Part shown: positions 54,223-62,492 of the stretch, piece after piece
Position numbering within the stretch: the stretch's first letter is position 1
Layout: every line of letters begins with the position of its first letter
Source of the DNA: Winogradskyella marina
GTDB lineage: Bacteria > Bacteroidota > Bacteroidia > Flavobacteriales > Flavobacteriaceae
Assembly: GCF_015645385.1 (NCBI RefSeq)
Contig: NZ_JADOET010000002.1
Coordinates: 1 to 64,000, forward strand
Reading direction: 5' to 3'
Length of the DNA stretch: 64,000 nucleotides
Position numbers and translations under genes: made by a program
Notes under the pieces: model-generated
The model's input: the letters and a program-made list of their open reading frames with translations, nothing else
Databases searched by the model: none
What the model was told of the DNA's origin: nothing

Positions 54223-54254
54223 TTTGTCCACTTAACGAAAATAAACTAACTTTG
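54223..54254 (+). promoter_or_regulatory. Consensus promoter of the toxin-antitoxin pair
   Basis: TTTG (54223-54226), a 20-base gap and TAACTTTG (54247-54254) match the Bacteroidota -33/-7 consensus well. The antitoxin ATG at 54259 follows four bases later, so the transcript should start at or just before the start codon (leaderless). Confidence 0.7.
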
Positions 54255-54258
54255 AGTT

Positions 54259-54492
54259 ATGGAACCGAATATTCAAAATGCAAAAATTGAACTCATACAA
54301 TGGTTAACAACGTTGGAAGATAGTTCTTTAATTCAAAAAATTATGGATTTAAGGAAAAATGAAACCAAAGATTGGTGGAATGAAATATCTGATGCTGAAA
54401 AAGAGTCAATTGAAATTGGATTATCTGATGCTGATAATGGAAAATTGAAATCAAATTCTGAAGCCGAAAAAATTTATGGAAAATGGTTATAA
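54259..54492 (+). CDS. Antitoxin of ParE-type module
   Basis: A 77-residue acidic, helical protein ('EPNIQNAKIELIQWLTTLEDSSLIQKIMDLRKNETKDWW' then 'EIGLSDADNGKLKSNSEAEKIYGKWL'). This layout, with a C-terminal segment that wraps the toxin, is the common flavobacterial ParE/RelE antitoxin type. It overlaps the toxin gene by 17 bases, as in most such pairs. Confidence 0.88.
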   Translation: MEPNIQNAKIELIQWLTTLEDSSLIQKIMDLRKNETKDWWNEISDAEKESIEIGLSDADNGKLKSNSEAEKIYGKWL

Positions 54493-54775
54493 CATTCTTT
54501 GGACTGACCATGCATTAAGTGAATTGGCTAAAACCTATGAATATCTAGAAATACATTTCACAAACCGAGAGTTAATAAAACTCTCAATTGAGATTGATAG
54601 AACTTTGAAATTAATCTCAAAAAATCCCAATTTATTTCCTTTATCCGAATCACTTGGAATCAGAAGAGTTGTGATTAAAAAATTTAATACTATCTATTAC
54701 CGGGAAAATAAAAATAATGTTGAAATTCTTTCATTTTTCTCGAATAGACAAAATCCTAACAAAAGAAAAATATAA
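54476..54775 (+). CDS. ParE/RelE-family toxin
   Basis: A 99-residue toxin with the family pattern 'ILWTDHALSELAKTYEYLEIHF' at the start, 'NPNLFPLSESLGIRRVVIKKFNTIYYRENKNNVEILSFFSNRQNP' at the end. Closest to the ParE subgroup (gyrase or ribosome target not decidable). Together with the antitoxin it occupies the gap between two copies of the AraC 3' end and may have arrived as a unit. Confidence 0.9.
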   Translation: MENGYNILWTDHALSELAKTYEYLEIHFTNRELIKLSIEIDRTLKLISKNPNLFPLSESLGIRRVVIKKFNTIYYRENKNNVEILSFFSNRQNPNKRKI

Positions 54776-54783
54776 AAACGGCA

Positions 54784-55683
54784 TCAACTCGAAGCCTGAA
54801 TATACTTTTTAGGCGTCGTCCCAAACTTCTTCTTAAAAGCCGCAATAAAATGGCTTCCTGTGCTGTAACCGACTTTTAGTCCGACTTCATTCACATTATA
54901 TTCACCAGATTCTAAGAGTTTACGAGCCACTTCCATTTTATAATCAAACAGAAAGCTAAAAACCGAGTCGCCATAAATCTGTTTAAAACCTTCTTTTAGT
55001 TTTTTTAAGCTTAAACCTATCTCATCAGCTAATTCTTGTAATGTCGGAGGTTCAGCCATATTGGCGATGATAATATCTTTGGCTTTTTTCAGTTTCGCCA
55101 CATTCACTTCATCCACCAAAAACGGACATTGCTCAATATCTGCGTCTTCACTTCGATTAAAAAACAGACTCAATAGTTCATAAGCTTTACCTTTAAAATA
55201 TAAGGGCTTAATAGAATTGTTAAGATTAAAACTAATCAGCTGATTTAAAACCACAGCCATCGATGGTGATATTTTTCCGTCTTTATAGTATTTTTTATCC
55301 TTATTATCATCTGTTAAAAACGTCACATAATTCGCATCTTCCGAAAACAAACCATGAAATTTTTTGATAGAAATCACTAAAGAAACCAACCAAGAATGTG
55401 GTTTTAATTCTAAATGAATTGGTAAATCGCGCTGTGGATTGTAAAGTAACAAGGAGGTATCTTCATCAATATTTAAGGTATAATTTCCTTGATTAAATAG
55501 AAATCCAGCCGTTCCCTTATTACAAAAATGAAACTGAATATAACTGCTATCGATCTCGCGTTCAAGAACTTTAATATCGTCCGTTTCGTTTTTACTTGTT
55601 AACACAATAAAACCTTCTTCAATATTAATTTCATCAAAAGTACCTTGAGCGTTACTTTTTAAAGCTGATTTTTCTAATTTCAT
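54784..55683 (-). CDS. AraC-family transcriptional regulator, PchR-like
   Basis: A 299-residue regulator with an N-terminal sensor domain of about 190 residues and a C-terminal AraC double helix-turn-helix (about 205-295, 'ADEIGLSLKKLKEGFKQIYGDSVFSFLFDYKMEVARKLLESG' and 'VGLKVGYSTGSHFIAAFKKKFGTTPKKY'). The ATG at 55681-55683 is preferred over a TTG 30 bases upstream. Divergent from hemA, it may sense heme or an iron compound, as related PchR-type proteins do. A minus-strand -7 element (TATTTTTG, 55748 to 55741) precedes it. Its 3' end is partly duplicated beyond the toxin-antitoxin pair. Confidence 0.9.
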   Translation of the reverse strand: MKLEKSALKSNAQGTFDEINIEEGFIVLTSKNETDDIKVLEREIDSSYIQFHFCNKGTAGFLFNQGNYTLNIDEDTSLLLYNPQRDLPIHLELKPHSWLVSLVISIKKFHGLFSEDANYVTFLTDDNKDKKYYKDGKISPSMAVVLNQLISFNLNNSIKPLYFKGKAYELLSLFFNRSEDADIEQCPFLVDEVNVAKLKKAKDIIIANMAEPPTLQELADEIGLSLKKLKEGFKQIYGDSVFSFLFDYKMEVARKLLESGEYNVNEVGLKVGYSTGSHFIAAFKKKFGTTPKKYIQASS

Positions 55684-55842
55684 TTCAATATTATTTAGAT
55701 TGATTCTAAACAAAGACCATGAAAAGCCTTGATTTCACTACAAAAATATGATATTTATCACCTTTTATCGAAAAAGCACAAGAAAAAACCACAATCGATA
55801 CTTAAAGTTCTTCTAGCGTTATTTTTTTATGAATATCAAAAT

Positions 55843-55850
55843 TACATTTG
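55843..55850 (+). promoter_or_regulatory. -7-like element of the heme operon
   Basis: TACATTTG fits TAnnTTTG and lies 43 bases before the hemA start. No good -33 element is visible. Confidence 0.4.
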
Positions 55851-55892
55851 CGCTGTTCCTTTCCTAAGTCAGGTAAACGAGTAAAGCGACAC

Positions 55893-57140
55893 ATGCCAAA
55901 CAGAAGTAAATATTTTTACGCTATAGGTCTCAGCTATAAAAAAGCTGATGCGCGCGTACGTGGTCATTTTAGTTTAAGTGATGATGCAAAACAAAACGTT
56001 TTGTCTCAAGCCAAACAAAATGGAGTAGAAAGCCTATTGGCGATTTCTACATGTAACAGAACTGAACTTTACGGTTTTGCAGAACACCCTTTTCAGTTGA
56101 TTCAGCTATTGTGCGATAACACAAAAGGAACCGTTGAAGAATTCCGAGAGGTTGCCTACGTTCATAAAAACAACGACGCTATAAACCACATGTTTCGTGT
56201 AGGTTCTGGTTTAGATAGTCAGATTCTTGGCGATTTTGAAATTATTAGTCAACTTAAATTTGGTGCAAAAGCATCTCGTAAAGTCGGTTTATTAAATTCA
56301 TTTACGGAGCGTTTAGTGAATTCTGTAATTCAGGCGAGTAAACGCATTAAAAACGAAACGGAATTATCTTCTGGTGCAACATCTGTGTCTTTCGCCTCTG
56401 TTCAGTACATTATGAACAATGTTGAGCAAATTTCAAAAAAGAATATTCTACTCTTCGGAACAGGAAAAATAGGCAGAAACACCTGTGAAAACTTAGTAAA
56501 ACACACTAAGAATCCTCATATTACTTTAATCAACAGAACAAAAACAAAAGCTGAAGAAGTTGCTGGTAAATTCAACCTGATTGTAAAAGATTACGAGAAT
56601 TTAAAAGGGGAAATTAACGACGCTGACATCGTAATTGTTGCTACAGGAGCTCAAAATCCTACGGTTTACAAATCTTTAATATCTACTGAAAAACCGCTGT
56701 TGATTCTAGATTTATCCATTCCTAAGAATGTAAATGAAGATATAAGAGAACTCGATAATATTACACTCGTACATTTAGATGATTTAGCAAAAATCACAGA
56801 TGATACTTTAGAAAAACGAAAAGCATTTATTCCAAATGCAGAAGCCATTATATCCGAAATTACTTCCGAGTTTAATGCGTGGTTAGACACTTTAAAATTT
56901 GTACCAACCATTCAGGCTATAAAACATAAATTGACAGATTTTAAAAATTCTGAATTCAATACACAACGCAAAAAATTGTCCGATTTTAATGAAGATCAAG
57001 CCGAATTGATTACCAATAATTTGATTCAGAAAATCACCAATCAATTTGCACACCACCTAAGAGAAGACAGCAGTTCTTCAGACGAAAGCATTGAGCTTAT
57101 CAAAAAAATATTTCAGTTAGAAACTACCGATAATGTCTAA
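55893..57140 (+). CDS. hemA: Glutamyl-tRNA reductase
   Basis: A 415-residue first enzyme of C5 heme synthesis. Catalytic Cys54 in 'LLAISTCNRTELYGF', 'HMFRVGSGLDSQILGDFEIISQLK', NADPH-binding 'KNILLFGTGKIGRNTCENLVKH' and the C-terminal dimerisation helix are all present. I use the ATG at 55893 (PNRSKYFYAIGLSYKKAD); a longer TTG frame adds unconserved residues. It overlaps hemC by 8 bases (ATGTCTAA). It opens the heme operon and faces the AraC regulator. Confidence 0.96.
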   Translation: MPNRSKYFYAIGLSYKKADARVRGHFSLSDDAKQNVLSQAKQNGVESLLAISTCNRTELYGFAEHPFQLIQLLCDNTKGTVEEFREVAYVHKNNDAINHMFRVGSGLDSQILGDFEIISQLKFGAKASRKVGLLNSFTERLVNSVIQASKRIKNETELSSGATSVSFASVQYIMNNVEQISKKNILLFGTGKIGRNTCENLVKHTKNPHITLINRTKTKAEEVAGKFNLIVKDYENLKGEINDADIVIVATGAQNPTVYKSLISTEKPLLILDLSIPKNVNEDIRELDNITLVHLDDLAKITDDTLEKRKAFIPNAEAIISEITSEFNAWLDTLKFVPTIQAIKHKLTDFKNSEFNTQRKKLSDFNEDQAELITNNLIQKITNQFAHHLREDSSSSDESIELIKKIFQLETTDNV

Positions 57141-58713
57141 GATAATTCGCATTGGCACACGCGACAGCCAGCTCGCTATGTGGCAAGCAAAAACCGTTCA
57201 ATCTCAACTTGAACATTTAGGTCATAAAACCGTCCTTGTTCCTGTAAAATCAACAGGAGATTTAGTGCTCGATAAGCCCTTATACGAAATGGGAATTACA
57301 GGAGTTTTCACTAAAACTCTAGATATTGCCATGCTAAATGGTAGTATTGATATTGCAGTGCATTCATTAAAAGATGTACCAACCATTTTACCAAAAGGCA
57401 TAGTACAAGCCGCAGTTTTAAAACGAGGAAACATTAATGACACCTTAGTTTTTAAGGATAACGAAGAGTTTTTATCCGCTAGAGACGCCGTCATCGCCAC
57501 AGGAAGTTTAAGACGACGCGCACAATGGCTGAATCGTTACCCAACACATACAATTGTTGGTTTGCGAGGCAACGTCAATTCAAGATTAGAAAAGCTTGAA
57601 AACAACGAAGATTGGAATGGAGCCATTTTCGCCGGAGCAGGTTTAGGACGTTTAAATCTTACACCAGAAAATTCAATTAATTTAAGTTGGATGATTCCTG
57701 CGCCAGCACAAGGTGCTGTGATGGTTACGGCTTTAGAATCTGATGAGGAGACAAGAGCCATTCTTGCAGAAATTAATGATGAAATAACTCAAATTTGCAC
57801 CTCTATTGAGCGCGAGTTTTTAAACCGTTTAGAAGGAGGTTGTTCTGCACCAATTGGAGCCATTTGTTATATCAACAAAGAAGAGGAGGTCAATTTTAAA
57901 GGTATTCTTTTAAGTACAGATGGCACAAAAAAGATTGAAGTTACTAAAGTGGTTCCTTTTGGAAAACATGATGAACTAGCCGAATTCTGTGCTGATTATG
58001 TTATTGGAAAAGGTGGCAAAATATTAATTGATGAATTAACGCAAGGTGATAAAGTCACTAATATTTATTCCACTAGAAAGTTAACCAATGATCAGTTAGC
58101 AAAGTTTCATGACGATGTAGTGGCTCAAAGTAATGATGCGGTAAAAATCAACCCTAATCGCCTAACAAAAAGCGTGGTTAGGAATGAAATTGAAAACGTC
58201 ATTATTACGAGTAAGAATACAGTAGAATCGCTGCTTACCAATTTTTCAGCCGTAGAATTACAATTCAAGAATATTTATTGTGTCGGAAGAAAAACAAAGC
58301 GTTTAGTTGAAAAACGCATTGGAAAAGTGAAACATCATGAAAATTATGCTAAAGATTTAGCCGAACACATGGCTGAATTTATGGATGGCACAGAAGTAAC
58401 GTATTTCCATAGTAATTTACGATTAGATACTATTCCTGAAATATTATCAAAAAACAACATCAAAGTCAACGAAATTGAAGCTTACGAAACTAAGTTTGAT
58501 TCCGAAAAAGTAGATGGTGATTTAGATGGTGTCATGTTTTACAGTCCATCTACCGTTCAAAGTTTTTTACAGCAGAATAAAGCAAAAGGTATTGCATTTT
58601 GTATTGGAGAAACAACAGCTACAGAAGCAAGGAAACATTATAAAGATGTTAGAGTAGCTAAAATTCCGTTGGTGGAGAGTGTTGTGGAATTGGTCAACGC
58701 GTTCTATGAGTAG
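57133..58713 (+). CDS. hemCD: Fused porphobilinogen deaminase - uroporphyrinogen III synthase
   Basis: A 526-residue fusion. HemC covers about 1-305: 'IIRIGTRDSQLAMWQAKTVQSQLEHLGHKT', 'SLKDVPTILPKG', 'TGSLRRRAQW', and dipyrromethane-binding Cys237 in 'LEGGCSAPIGAI'. HemD covers about 310-526: 'NVIITSKNTVESLL', 'YCVGRKTKRLVEKR', 'FYSPSTVQSFLQ' and 'FCIGETTATEARKH'. The two consecutive steps are joined so hydroxymethylbilane can be passed on and cyclised quickly. Such fusions occur in several Bacteroidota. Confidence 0.95.
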   Translation: MSKIIRIGTRDSQLAMWQAKTVQSQLEHLGHKTVLVPVKSTGDLVLDKPLYEMGITGVFTKTLDIAMLNGSIDIAVHSLKDVPTILPKGIVQAAVLKRGNINDTLVFKDNEEFLSARDAVIATGSLRRRAQWLNRYPTHTIVGLRGNVNSRLEKLENNEDWNGAIFAGAGLGRLNLTPENSINLSWMIPAPAQGAVMVTALESDEETRAILAEINDEITQICTSIEREFLNRLEGGCSAPIGAICYINKEEEVNFKGILLSTDGTKKIEVTKVVPFGKHDELAEFCADYVIGKGGKILIDELTQGDKVTNIYSTRKLTNDQLAKFHDDVVAQSNDAVKINPNRLTKSVVRNEIENVIITSKNTVESLLTNFSAVELQFKNIYCVGRKTKRLVEKRIGKVKHHENYAKDLAEHMAEFMDGTEVTYFHSNLRLDTIPEILSKNNIKVNEIEAYETKFDSEKVDGDLDGVMFYSPSTVQSFLQQNKAKGIAFCIGETTATEARKHYKDVRVAKIPLVESVVELVNAFYE

Positions 58714-58719
58714 AACTGT

Positions 58720-58795
58720 TGTCATTCCTGCGTAGGCAGGAATCCAATAAATATAAAGTCTAATTAAATAGATTCCTGCCTTCGCAGGAATGACA
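58720..58795. repeat. Pair of inverted REP-like elements (family 1)
   Basis: 58720-58744 and 58771-58795, 25 bases each, are inverted copies with one mismatch, separated by 26 bases. Outer ends TGTC/GACA and core ATTCCTGC...GCAGGAAT match the three copies at 34256-34382. They fill the hemCD-hemE gap, ending five bases before the hemE start. Confidence 0.85.
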
Positions 58796-58800
58796 GAAAC

Positions 58801-59829
58801 ATGATAAAAAACGATTTATTCCTTAGAGCATTAAAAGGCGAAACCGTAGAACGTCCACCAGTTTGGATGATGCGTCAAGCGGGACGTTATTTACCTGAAT
58901 TCATGGAAATTAAGGCAAAGTACGATTTCTTTACACGCTGCCAAACACCAGAATTAGCGAGTGAAATTACCGTACAACCGATTCGTCGTTATGGTATGGA
59001 TGCAGCTATTCTGTTTTCGGATATTTTGGTCATTCCTCAAGCGATGAATATTGAGGTGCAGATGAAACCGAATTTTGGGCCTTATTTACCAAATCCAATT
59101 CGTAATCAAAAGGATGTCGATAATGTTATTGTTCCTGACGTTAAGGAGAGTTTAAACTATGTTTACGAAGCCATTAAAGCTACGAAAGAAAAACTAAATG
59201 ACGAGATTCCATTAATTGGTTTTGCAGGTTCACCATGGACAATTTTATGTTATTGTGTGCAAGGTCAAGGGTCTAAAAACTTTGATAAAGCGAAAGAATT
59301 TTGTTTCACAAATCCGATTGCTGCTCATGGACTATTACAGAAAATCACCGACACAACCATTGCCTATTTAAAGGAAAAAGTAAAAGCAGGTTGTAATGCT
59401 GTGCAAGTTTTCGATTCTTGGGGAGGCATGTTGTCGCCTGTGGATTATCAAGAATTTTCTTGGCAATACATACAACAAATCATTGATGCTTTAAAAGACG
59501 ATGCACCAGTTATCGCCTTTGGAAAAGGCTGTTGGTTTGCCTTAGATACGATGGCAAAATCTGGGGCTTCAGCTTTAGGTGTTGATTGGACGTGCTCTGC
59601 ACAAAACGCAAGATACTTATCAGGAGGAAACATTACCTTACAAGGTAATTTTGACCCAACTCGTTTATTTTCACCACCTGCAGAAATCAAAAAAATGGTG
59701 ACTCAAATGATTAATGATTTTGGTAAGGATAAATACATCGTTAATTTAGGTCATGGCATATTACCAAACATTCCTTTAGAAAATGCTAAAGCATTTATTG
59801 ATGCTGTAAAAGACTATAAAGCAGAGTAA
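58801..59829 (+). CDS. hemE: Uroporphyrinogen decarboxylase
   Basis: A 342-residue enzyme of the expected length. The N-terminal signature '[21 protein letters not shown]', '[18 protein letters not shown]', '[19 protein letters not shown]', and '[15 protein letters not shown] ... [22 protein letters not shown]' are all intact, including the arginine and aspartate of the active site. It converts uroporphyrinogen III to coproporphyrinogen III, the substrate of HemF two genes further on. Confidence 0.97.
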   Translation: MIKNDLFLRALKGETVERPPVWMMRQAGRYLPEFMEIKAKYDFFTRCQTPELASEITVQPIRRYGMDAAILFSDILVIPQAMNIEVQMKPNFGPYLPNPIRNQKDVDNVIVPDVKESLNYVYEAIKATKEKLNDEIPLIGFAGSPWTILCYCVQGQGSKNFDKAKEFCFTNPIAAHGLLQKITDTTIAYLKEKVKAGCNAVQVFDSWGGMLSPVDYQEFSWQYIQQIIDALKDDAPVIAFGKGCWFALDTMAKSGASALGVDWTCSAQNARYLSGGNITLQGNFDPTRLFSPPAEIKKMVTQMINDFGKDKYIVNLGHGILPNIPLENAKAFIDAVKDYKAE

Positions 59830-59901
59830 GTTTAATATCTATTATTGTAACTTAAAGCCTGTTTTAGCGTCTTTTAAGTAATCATCATCAAAAACAATAA
59901 T

Positions 59902-60687
59902 ATGATCAAGAACATATTAAAAGCTATCCAAGCTTACACTGGTACATTAGCTTTAATTTCAAAATTAAAACTTTGGAAATACTTCGCGATTCCCATCATC
60001 ATTAGTGTTGTGACGGCATTTCTCATAGGATTATCCGCTTATGGATTATCAGATAATATTGGTCGTTTTATCGCTAAAATTTGGTTTTGGGATTGGGGAA
60101 AGGAGACCTTTACCTCTATTTCAATAGTTATTGGAGGTATTATCGTTATTGCTGTTGGTTTAATCCTTTACAAACACATCATCATGGCATTTTCTGCGCC
60201 ATTTATGAGTCCGGTGTCAGAAAAAATCGAACATCATTTAACAGGAATAAAACCACACAATCACAGAAACACCACGTTTCAAGAACAACTTTGGAGAGGG
60301 ATAAGAATTAATATTCGGAATTTAGCAAAAGAATTATTGGTTACGATTCCTATTTTACTTTTAAATTTTATCCCATTAATTGGAAATATCGCTTCGTCTG
60401 TTATATTATTCTTAGTGCAATCCTACTATGCTGGTTTTGGTAACATGGATTACACTTTAGAACGTCATTATAAATACCGTGAAAGCATCAATTTTGTAGG
60501 AAGACATAAAGGCATTGCCATAGGAAATGGCATGGTCTTTATGCTATTTTTATTGATACCTGTAGTCGGTGTAATTTTAGTTTTACCAATGAGTGTAACG
60601 GCTGCATCCTTAGGAACGGTAAAGCTATTGCAAGATGAAAACCTTATAGATGGAAACCATTCTACTTTAGAACAGTTTAGTTCCTAA
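59902..60687 (+). CDS. EI24-domain membrane protein
   Basis: A 261-residue protein of the EI24/CysZ-like family with four to six membrane helices ('FAIPIIISVVTAFLIGLSAYGL', 'IVIGGIIVIAVGLILYKHIIMAFSAPFMSPVSEKIEHHL', 'ELLVTIPILLLNFIPLIGNIASSVILFLV', 'GMVFMLFLLIPVVGVILVLPM'). The 'PFMSPVSEKIE' motif is diagnostic. CysZ proteins import sulfate, but the flavobacterial members in heme operons have no proven function. It lies between hemE and hemF, as in related genomes. Confidence 0.85.
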   Translation: MIKNILKAIQAYTGTLALISKLKLWKYFAIPIIISVVTAFLIGLSAYGLSDNIGRFIAKIWFWDWGKETFTSISIVIGGIIVIAVGLILYKHIIMAFSAPFMSPVSEKIEHHLTGIKPHNHRNTTFQEQLWRGIRINIRNLAKELLVTIPILLLNFIPLIGNIASSVILFLVQSYYAGFGNMDYTLERHYKYRESINFVGRHKGIAIGNGMVFMLFLLIPVVGVILVLPMSVTAASLGTVKLLQDENLIDGNHSTLEQFSS

Positions 60688-60688
60688 T

Positions 60689-60714
60689 CCTGCAAGGTTT
60701 CCAAAACCTTGTAG
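60689..60714. repeat. REP-like palindrome (family 2)
   Basis: CCTGCAAGGTTTCCAAAACC and six further bases form an imperfect palindrome directly after the EI24 stop. Same family as the inverted repeats that bound the transposase at 60894 and 61494. Confidence 0.8.
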
Positions 60715-60893
60715 CTTGTAGGTATCTAATAAAAAATAAAATTAGTAACCTTAGAAAAAGACAATTATTACCTTATATTAAATCGTGGAATAAATGGCGA
60801 AACTATATTTCAAGATTAAAATAATATGACCTATTTTCTAGTTTATTTAAGGCTTATACAAAAGCTTATACTAAGAATCCTAAGTTTGTAATC

Positions 60894-61520
60894 CTGTAAG
60901 GTTTCCAAAACCTGACAGGTATATACTAGCAAGCATATTATCAACTAGAATAACAATCATAAACTCAATTATGGAAAAACTAACAATAGGACATCATTTT
61001 CACATCTATAATCGAGGCGTTAATAGCGCCAACATTTTTAACAGTGAAGAAAATATGGCATATTTTTTAACTTTAGTAGAAAAGTACCTTTCCGAATCTG
61101 TTGATATTCTTAGTTATTGCTTACTTAATAATCATTTTCATTTGATTGTTGAAATAAAAAATAACGATGCCTCACAAGCTTTTTCAAATTTATTTAATGC
61201 TTACAGTAAAGCTTTCAATAGACAGAATTCTAGAACAGGCACCTTATTTGAGCGTCCTTTTAAAAGAAAACGTATTGAGGACGAAGACTATCTTAAAAAC
61301 CTCATTCTATACGTTCATAAAAATCCGGAAAACCACAAAATAACAGCGAATTTTTCTACTTATAAGTTCTCATCATTTCAAAGCTTTTTGTCAGATAATA
61401 AAAGCTTAATACATTCAAAAAAAGACTATGTAATTTCGTTGTTCGAAAACTTAGAAAACTTTAATTATATGCATCAAAATACTACTCAAAAAGACCTGTC
61501 AGGTTTTGGAAACCTTACAG
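60894..61520 (+). mobile_element. REP-associated tyrosine transposase element inserted at the hemF start
   Basis: The element is bounded by 27-base perfect inverted repeats (60894-60920 and 61494-61520; left end begins CTGTAAGGTTT, right end finishes AAACCTTACAG) and is 627 bases long. It contains the transposase part of the fused gene that follows. Each end is itself an imperfect palindrome, as expected for the substrate of an HUH/Y1 transposase. The right end is inside the coding frame of the fused gene and encodes DLSGFGNLT. Confidence 0.85.
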
Positions 61521-62434
61521 CAGATTTAGAGGTAAAAGACAAATTCTTCAACTACATACATCAGCTACAAGACAGTATAACCTCAAAACTTGAAGCAGTA
61601 GACGGCAAAGCCAAATTTCAAGAAGATGTTTGGGAACGTCCAGAAGGTGGAGGTGGAAGAACACGCGTTATAGAAAATGGTGCTGTTTTTGAAAAAGGAG
61701 GTGTCAATATCTCTGGTGTTCACGGCAAATTACCAGACTCTATGCAAAAATACTTTGGTGTAGAAGATGCCGATTTCTTTGCTTGCGGCCTAAGTTTAGT
61801 GCTACACCCAACAAATCCAATGGTGCCAACCGTTCATGCGAATTGGCGTTATTTTGAAATGTATGATAAAGACGGCAATATTGTGGACCAATGGTTTGGT
61901 GGCGGACAAGATCTAACGCCTTACTACCTGTTTGAAGAGGACGCAAAACACTTCCATCAAACCTGTAAAACGGCTTGCGACAAGCATAACCCAGAATTTT
62001 ATCCAAAATACAAAGCGCGTTGCGATGAGTATTTCTACAATGCACATAGACACGAAGGTCGTGGGATTGGTGGATTATTCTTTGATTATTGCAAAGCCAC
62101 AGATGCTATGAGTATGCAGAATTGGTATGATTTTGTCACCGAAGTTGGTGATAGTTTCTTAGAAGCCTACGTCCCGATCGTTGAAAAACGAAAAGGCTTA
62201 GACTACAGCAAAGCACAGCGCGATTGGCAAGAAATTAGAAGAGGCCGTTATGTTGAATTTAATCTCGTACATGATAAAGGCACCTTATTCGGATTAAAAA
62301 CTAATGGACGTATTGAAAGTATCCTAATGAGCTTACCACCACATGTACAGTGGGTGTACGACCACCATCCAGAAGCTGGTAGCGAAGAAGAAAAGTTGAT
62401 TAAGGTGTTACAAAAGCCTGTAGATTGGGTGTAA
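60971..62434 (+). CDS. hemF: Fusion of REP-associated tyrosine transposase and coproporphyrinogen III oxidase
   Basis: A single 487-residue frame. Residues 1 to about 172: Y1 transposase with the HUH motif His55-Phe56-His57 (LLNNHFHLIVEIK) and catalytic Tyr114 in 'LILYVHKNPENHK'; both look intact. Residues 174-183 come from the right inverted repeat. Residues 188-487: a complete HemF of 300 residues ('DKFFNYIHQLQDSITSKLEAVDGKAKFQEDVWERPEGGGGRTRV', 'VHANWRYFEMYD', 'GGGQDLTPYYLFEED', 'GIGGLFFDY', 'GRYVEFNLVHDKGTLFGLKTNGRIESILMSLPP'), the usual E. coli-type length. At the position of the usual HemF start Met there is GTA (Val188), and between the inverted repeat and this point there is no in-frame ATG, GTG or TTG, so HemF is read only as a fusion. 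It converts coproporphyrinogen III to protoporphyrinogen IX with O2. Confidence 0.93.
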   Translation: MEKLTIGHHFHIYNRGVNSANIFNSEENMAYFLTLVEKYLSESVDILSYCLLNNHFHLIVEIKNNDASQAFSNLFNAYSKAFNRQNSRTGTLFERPFKRKRIEDEDYLKNLILYVHKNPENHKITANFSTYKFSSFQSFLSDNKSLIHSKKDYVISLFENLENFNYMHQNTTQKDLSGFGNLTADLEVKDKFFNYIHQLQDSITSKLEAVDGKAKFQEDVWERPEGGGGRTRVIENGAVFEKGGVNISGVHGKLPDSMQKYFGVEDADFFACGLSLVLHPTNPMVPTVHANWRYFEMYDKDGNIVDQWFGGGQDLTPYYLFEEDAKHFHQTCKTACDKHNPEFYPKYKARCDEYFYNAHRHEGRGIGGLFFDYCKATDAMSMQNWYDFVTEVGDSFLEAYVPIVEKRKGLDYSKAQRDWQEIRRGRYVEFNLVHDKGTLFGLKTNGRIESILMSLPPHVQWVYDHHPEAGSEEEKLIKVLQKPVDWV

Positions 62435-62443
62435 TTAATTTAA

Positions 62444-62473
62444 GACCTCGCAGGTTTTTAAAACCTAGCAGAT
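62444..62473. repeat. REP-like palindrome (family 2)
   Basis: GACCTCGCAGGTTTTTAAAA and ten further bases form an imperfect palindrome 9 bases after the hemF stop and before the YchJ gene. Confidence 0.8.
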
Positions 62474-62492
62474 CTATAAGAGTACGATAACC

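Noticed and set aside
59902..60687. Sulfate transporter CysZ
   Set aside because: The fold matches EI24/CysZ, but there is no sulfur gene nearby and flavobacterial members in heme operons are uncharacterised.
60971..61500. Two separate genes, a transposase and hemF, wrongly joined
   Set aside because: The given sequence has no stop between them and HemF has no start of its own, so on this sequence they are one frame. A base error cannot be excluded and is listed as a refutation test.
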